DNA from: Candidatus Kuenenia stuttgartensis
GTDB lineage: Bacteria; Planctomycetota; Planctomycetia; Pirellulales; UBA1268
DNA: 44,885 nt
NCBI GenBank assembly: GCA_945883745.1
Contig: CAMCYH010000011.1
Coordinates: 1 to 44,885 of the forward strand
Reading direction: 5' to 3'
In this document: one piece after another, positions 41,759 to 44,885 of the stretch
How the letters are laid out: the number at the start of each line of letters is the position of its first letter
Numbering within the stretch: position 1 is the stretch's first letter
Notes under the pieces: model-generated
What the model was told of the DNA's origin: nothing
The model's database searches: none
Seen by the model: only the letters and a program-made list of their open reading frames with translations
Program-made: the position numbers and the translations under genes

Positions 41759-44305
41759 ATGTACGAGCGTTTCACAGACCGGGCTCGCAAGGTAATGCAG
41801 CTGGCCAATCAGGAGGCCCAGCGGTTCAACCACGAGTACATCGGCACCGAGCACGTTCTCCTCGGCCTCATCAAGGAGGGCAGCGGTGTGGCTGCCAACG
41901 TTCTCAAAAACCTCGACATCGACCTGCGAAAGATTCGTATGGAGGTCGAAAAACTCGTCCAGAGCGGCCCCGACATGGTCACGATGGGGAAGCTTCCCCA
42001 GACCCCGCGGGCCAAGAAGGTGATCGAATACTCGATGGAGGAAGCCCGCAATCTCAATCATAATTATGTCGGCACCGAACACATCCTGCTCGGTCTGCTC
42101 CGTGAGCAGGAGGGCGTGGCGGCCCAGGTGTTGATGAACCTCGGCCTGAAGCTCGAGGATGTCCGCGAAGAAGTGCTCAATCTCCTCGGCCACGGCATGG
42201 AGGAAGGGGGCGAGCGGGCCGGCATGGGCGGACGACAGACAGCTGGTGCCGGCGGCGGCGGCGGCAGCGAATCGTCACCCAAGGGGGGCAAGAGCAAGAC
42301 GCCGGCCCTCGACAGCTTCGGCCGGGATCTCACGGAACTGGCCCGCCAAGGCAAGCTTGATCCCGTGATCGGCCGCGAAAAGGAAATCGAACGGGCCATC
42401 CAGATCCTCTGCCGTCGCACGAAGAACAACCCGGTGCTCCTCGGTGAGGCGGGCGTCGGTAAGACCGCCATCGTGGAGGGTTTTGCCCAGCGGGTGATCG
42501 ACGGCAACGTGCCGGAGTTGCTCGCCGATCGAAGGATCGTGGTGCTCGACCTGGCGATGATGGTTGCCGGAACGAAATACCGCGGCCAATTCGAAGAGCG
42601 GATCAAGGCCGTGATGAACGAGGTCCGTCGGGCCAAGAACACGATCCTCTTCATCGACGAACTGCACACACTGGTGGGCGCCGGCGGCGCCGAAGGGGCG
42701 ATCGACGCCTCCAACGTGCTCAAGCCGGCGTTGGCGCGTGGCGAGATCCAGTGCATCGGGGCGACGACGCTCGACGAGTACCGCAAGTACATCGAGAAGG
42801 ACTCGGCCCTCGACCGCCGGTTCCAGATCATCATGGTGGAGCCGGCCAGCAGGTCCGAGGCGGTGGAGATCCTCAAAGGCCTTCGCGACCGCTATGAGAG
42901 CCATCACCGCGTGTCCATCTCCGACGCGGCCCTCGAGGCCGCTGTCGAACTCTCCAGCCGCTACATCACGGGCCGCTGCCTCCCCGACAAGGCGATCGAC
43001 GTGATCGACGAGGCGGGGGCCCGGGTACGGCTCAAGGCGATGACCAAGCCGCCAGACCTCAAGGAAATCGACGACGAGGTGGATCGTCTCAACAAGGAGA
43101 AGGAGGAGGCGGTCGCCAATCAGGACTTCGAGAAGGCGGCGGCCCTCCGCGACCAGGCCGACAAGCTCAAGAAGAAGAAGCAGACCATGACCCGCGACTG
43201 GCGGGACAAGAGCCGCGAGGCCGACGGCGTCGTCGACGAGGAGGTGGTGGCCGAGGTTGTCTCGAAGATGACCGGCATTCCTCTCACCCGCATGAGCACC
43301 GAAGATCAGGCCCGCCTGATGGGCATGGAAGGCCAGTTGCACAAGAAGGTCATCGGGCAGGACACGGCCATCAAGAGCGTCTCGAAGGCGGTGCGCCGCA
43401 GCCGGTCAGGGCTCAAGGATCCGAAGCGGCCAATCGGGTCGTTCGTGTTCGCAGGACCGACGGGTGTGGGCAAGACACTGCTGGCCAAGGCGCTGGCCGA
43501 GTTCATGTTCGGCGACGCCGACGCGCTCATCCAGATCGACATGAGCGAATACATGGAGAAGCACAACGTGAGCCGCCTAATCGGTGCTCCGCCGGGCTAC
43601 GTCGGCTTCGAGGAAGGCGGACAGCTCACGGAGAAGATCCGGCGCCGTCCCTACGCCGTGGTCTTGCTCGACGAGATCGAGAAGGCTCACCCCGACGTGT
43701 TCAACATGCTCCTGCAGGTGATGGAGGAGGGGCGGCTGACTGACTCGTTCGGCAGAAACGTCGATTTCCGCAACACGATCCTGATCATGACGACCAATGC
43801 CGGCGCCGAGGCGATCAAGAATGAGTCGGCCTTCGGCTTTCAGGCGCCCGACACCGACGCCAGTTATGACAGCATGAAGATGCGGGTCAACGAGCGGATC
43901 GAGAAGGTGTTCCGGCCTGAGTTCCTGAATCGTCTCGACGACGTGATCGTCTTTCACCACCTCACCGTCGACAACCTCAAGCAGGTCATCGACATCGAGC
44001 TGGAGAAGGTACGCGAGCGACTCGGCGAGCGGGGCCTCAAGCTCGAACTCACCGAAGAGGCGAAGAAGTTCCTCATCAAGAAGGGTTCCGACACCGATTT
44101 CGGGGCCCGTCCGCTCCGCCGTGCCCTCGAAAACTTCATCGAGGATCCGGTCAGCGAGGAACTGCTCAAGGGTGAGTTCGAGGGGAAAGACACGATTCAG
44201 GTGGACTGCAAGGAAGTAGCCGGCAAGAAACAGCTGGTCTTCACCGGGATCGTTGCCGCCGAGCCCGTCGCCACCGGCCCGGCTGAGGATTCCCCGGCCG
44301 GCTGA
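41759..44305 (+). CDS. clpC: ATP-dependent Clp protease ATPase subunit ClpC
   Basis: 848 residues from ATG 41759 (AGGG 8 nt upstream); an in-frame ATG at 41729 adds ten residues not seen in ClpC. Domain order: two Clp-N repeats (about 2-145, [16 protein letters not shown] and [15 protein letters not shown]), a Gly/Ser linker (about 150-180), AAA1 with GEAGVGKT (about 222-229) and FIDELH, a UVR-type middle domain ([25 protein letters not shown]), AAA2 with GPTGVGKT and [14 protein letters not shown], and the C-terminal ClpB/C domain. It unfolds proteins for ClpP and may act in protein quality control. The clpP partner is not in this window. Confidence 0.96.
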   Translation: MYERFTDRARKVMQLANQEAQRFNHEYIGTEHVLLGLIKEGSGVAANVLKNLDIDLRKIRMEVEKLVQSGPDMVTMGKLPQTPRAKKVIEYSMEEARNLNHNYVGTEHILLGLLREQEGVAAQVLMNLGLKLEDVREEVLNLLGHGMEEGGERAGMGGRQTAGAGGGGGSESSPKGGKSKTPALDSFGRDLTELARQGKLDPVIGREKEIERAIQILCRRTKNNPVLLGEAGVGKTAIVEGFAQRVIDGNVPELLADRRIVVLDLAMMVAGTKYRGQFEERIKAVMNEVRRAKNTILFIDELHTLVGAGGAEGAIDASNVLKPALARGEIQCIGATTLDEYRKYIEKDSALDRRFQIIMVEPASRSEAVEILKGLRDRYESHHRVSISDAALEAAVELSSRYITGRCLPDKAIDVIDEAGARVRLKAMTKPPDLKEIDDEVDRLNKEKEEAVANQDFEKAAALRDQADKLKKKKQTMTRDWRDKSREADGVVDEEVVAEVVSKMTGIPLTRMSTEDQARLMGMEGQLHKKVIGQDTAIKSVSKAVRRSRSGLKDPKRPIGSFVFAGPTGVGKTLLAKALAEFMFGDADALIQIDMSEYMEKHNVSRLIGAPPGYVGFEEGGQLTEKIRRRPYAVVLLDEIEKAHPDVFNMLLQVMEEGRLTDSFGRNVDFRNTILIMTTNAGAEAIKNESAFGFQAPDTDASYDSMKMRVNERIEKVFRPEFLNRLDDVIVFHHLTVDNLKQVIDIELEKVRERLGERGLKLELTEEAKKFLIKKGSDTDFGARPLRRALENFIEDPVSEELLKGEFEGKDTIQVDCKEVAGKKQLVFTGIVAAEPVATGPAEDSPAG

Positions 44306-44338
44306 TCGCCAGAGTCGCGTACACTGCCCATCTCGCCA

Positions 44339-44359
44339 CGTGCCGTTGAGATTGGCACG
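44339..44359. other. Hairpin between clpC and mlaE
   Basis: CGTGCC (44339-44344) and GGCACG (44354-44359) form a 6-bp stem with a 9-nt loop 33 nt after clpC. There is no T run. A smaller GC hairpin (GGCGC-GGCT-GCGCC, 44411-44424) sits between AGGAGG (44402-44407) and the mlaE ATG; folding it would bring this distant SD to about 12 nt from the start. Confidence 0.35.
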
Positions 44360-44433
44360 ACCGGCTCAAGCCACCTGACCGGCACAGCCGATCCTCTCGG
44401 TAGGAGGACGGGCGCGGCTGCGCCGTCAGTACG

Positions 44434-44885
44434 ATGGCATCATCACCCACCCCGACGATCGCCCCTACTTCGGGAAGTGTCACCGGCTGGCTCACCGACC
44501 AGGTGGCCAACCTCGGCGAGTTCGCGATGAGCCGCGTGGTGGGCATCGGCGACGTCACCCTCTTCTCGCTCAAGACGATCGGCTGGATCTTCGCGCGGCG
44601 GCAGCGGCGGGAAGTGCTCCTGCCCAATTTCTACCAAATCGGCGTGATGTCGCTGCCGGTCGTGGCCCTCACCGGCCTGTTCATCGGCATGGTGCTGGCC
44701 GTGCAGAGCTACGCCCAGTTCAAGGCCCTCGGCCTGCAGACCCGGCTCGGCTCGGTCATCAACCTGTCGTTGGTGCGCGAACTCGGCCCGGTGCTGGCGG
44801 CCACGATGCTCGCCGGCCGGGTGGGCAGCGCCATGGCCGCCGAACTCGGCACGATGCGGGTCACCGAGCAGATCGATGCGCTGGA
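44434..44885 (+). CDS. mlaE: MlaE-type ABC transporter permease (partial, cut by window end)
   Basis: The first 150 codons are present and the frame is open to the last base. The start is ATG 44434, because an in-frame stop lies at 44401 and no other start codon is between. The segment [35 protein letters not shown] followed by [39 protein letters not shown] is the conserved core of MlaE/YrbE permeases. These belong to the Mla/Mce-type systems that move phospholipids between inner and outer membrane, in line with the Gram-negative envelope suggested by lpxB. The N-terminal 30 residues are Ser/Thr/Pro-rich. Partner genes (ATPase, MCE protein) would be expected just beyond the window. Confidence 0.93.
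   Translation, partial: MASSPTPTIAPTSGSVTGWLTDQVANLGEFAMSRVVGIGDVTLFSLKTIGWIFARRQRREVLLPNFYQIGVMSLPVVALTGLFIGMVLAVQSYAQFKALGLQTRLGSVINLSLVRELGPVLAATMLAGRVGSAMAAELGTMRVTEQIDAL

Noticed and set aside
1..44885. tRNA, rRNA, CRISPR arrays, insertion sequences, prophage genes
   Set aside because: I looked for tRNA-like cloverleaf ends, spaced direct repeats and transposase or integrase motifs on both strands and saw none; a covariance-model scan would be needed to exclude small RNAs.

Overview
The window is GC-rich (about two thirds by eye), densely coded DNA that most resembles a planctomycete, probably of the Pirellulales type. This is an inference from gene content: a complete 14-gene nuo operon with a shortened NuoG, a small Tyr-rich secreted protein, LpxB and MlaE showing a Gram-negative envelope, many secreted proteins of unknown role, a ThiD2-ThiE fusion, and REP-like GCCGCCGG palindromes. 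No rRNA, tRNA, CRISPR array, phage or transposase gene is visible.

Layout. 1-1334: a secreted protein of stacked Cys-Cys modules, closed by a strong terminator. 1333-5030 (minus): two translationally coupled, mutually homologous P-loop GTPases with hydrophobic C-terminal segments. 5193-10920: a metallo-beta-lactamase-fold hydrolase, the Tyr-rich secreted protein, an OPT transporter, an M20 peptidase (minus) and a secreted lipocalin-like protein. 11079-27126: nuoABCDEFGHIJKLMN followed 7 nt later by an Mrp-type Fe-S/ATPase, probably one transcription unit making NADH:quinone oxidoreductase. 27312-29285: a fusion of a TrhO-like rhodanese tRNA hydroxylase with an S4/RluA-type pseudouridine synthase. 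29308-36911 (minus): SGNH hydrolase, Tat-exported FAD oxidoreductase, site-2 protease, TPMT-like methyltransferase, LpxB, a two-motif metal-binding protein and an MFS transporter. 36949-41574: lactonase, PanD, CYTH protein, TlpA-like lipoprotein, ThiD2-ThiE and a membrane TPR protein. 41759-44885: ClpC and the start of an MlaE-type lipid permease, cut by the window edge.

Starts fall into two classes. Operon genes and some single genes have Shine-Dalgarno (SD) sequences or overlapping stop/start codons. At least six other genes have a -10-like hexamer only 6-7 nt before the start codon, the geometry expected of leaderless mRNAs.

The observations most worth following are: the coupled GTPase pair; the TrhO-RluA fusion; a 59-nt palindrome sitting in frame inside nuoL; a second, REP-like palindrome family with one copy inside lpxB; the hairpin before lpxB that looks both like a terminator and like a structure sequestering its SD; the leaderless-start pattern; and an Mrp protein next to nuo that has lost one Cys of its CxxC pair.
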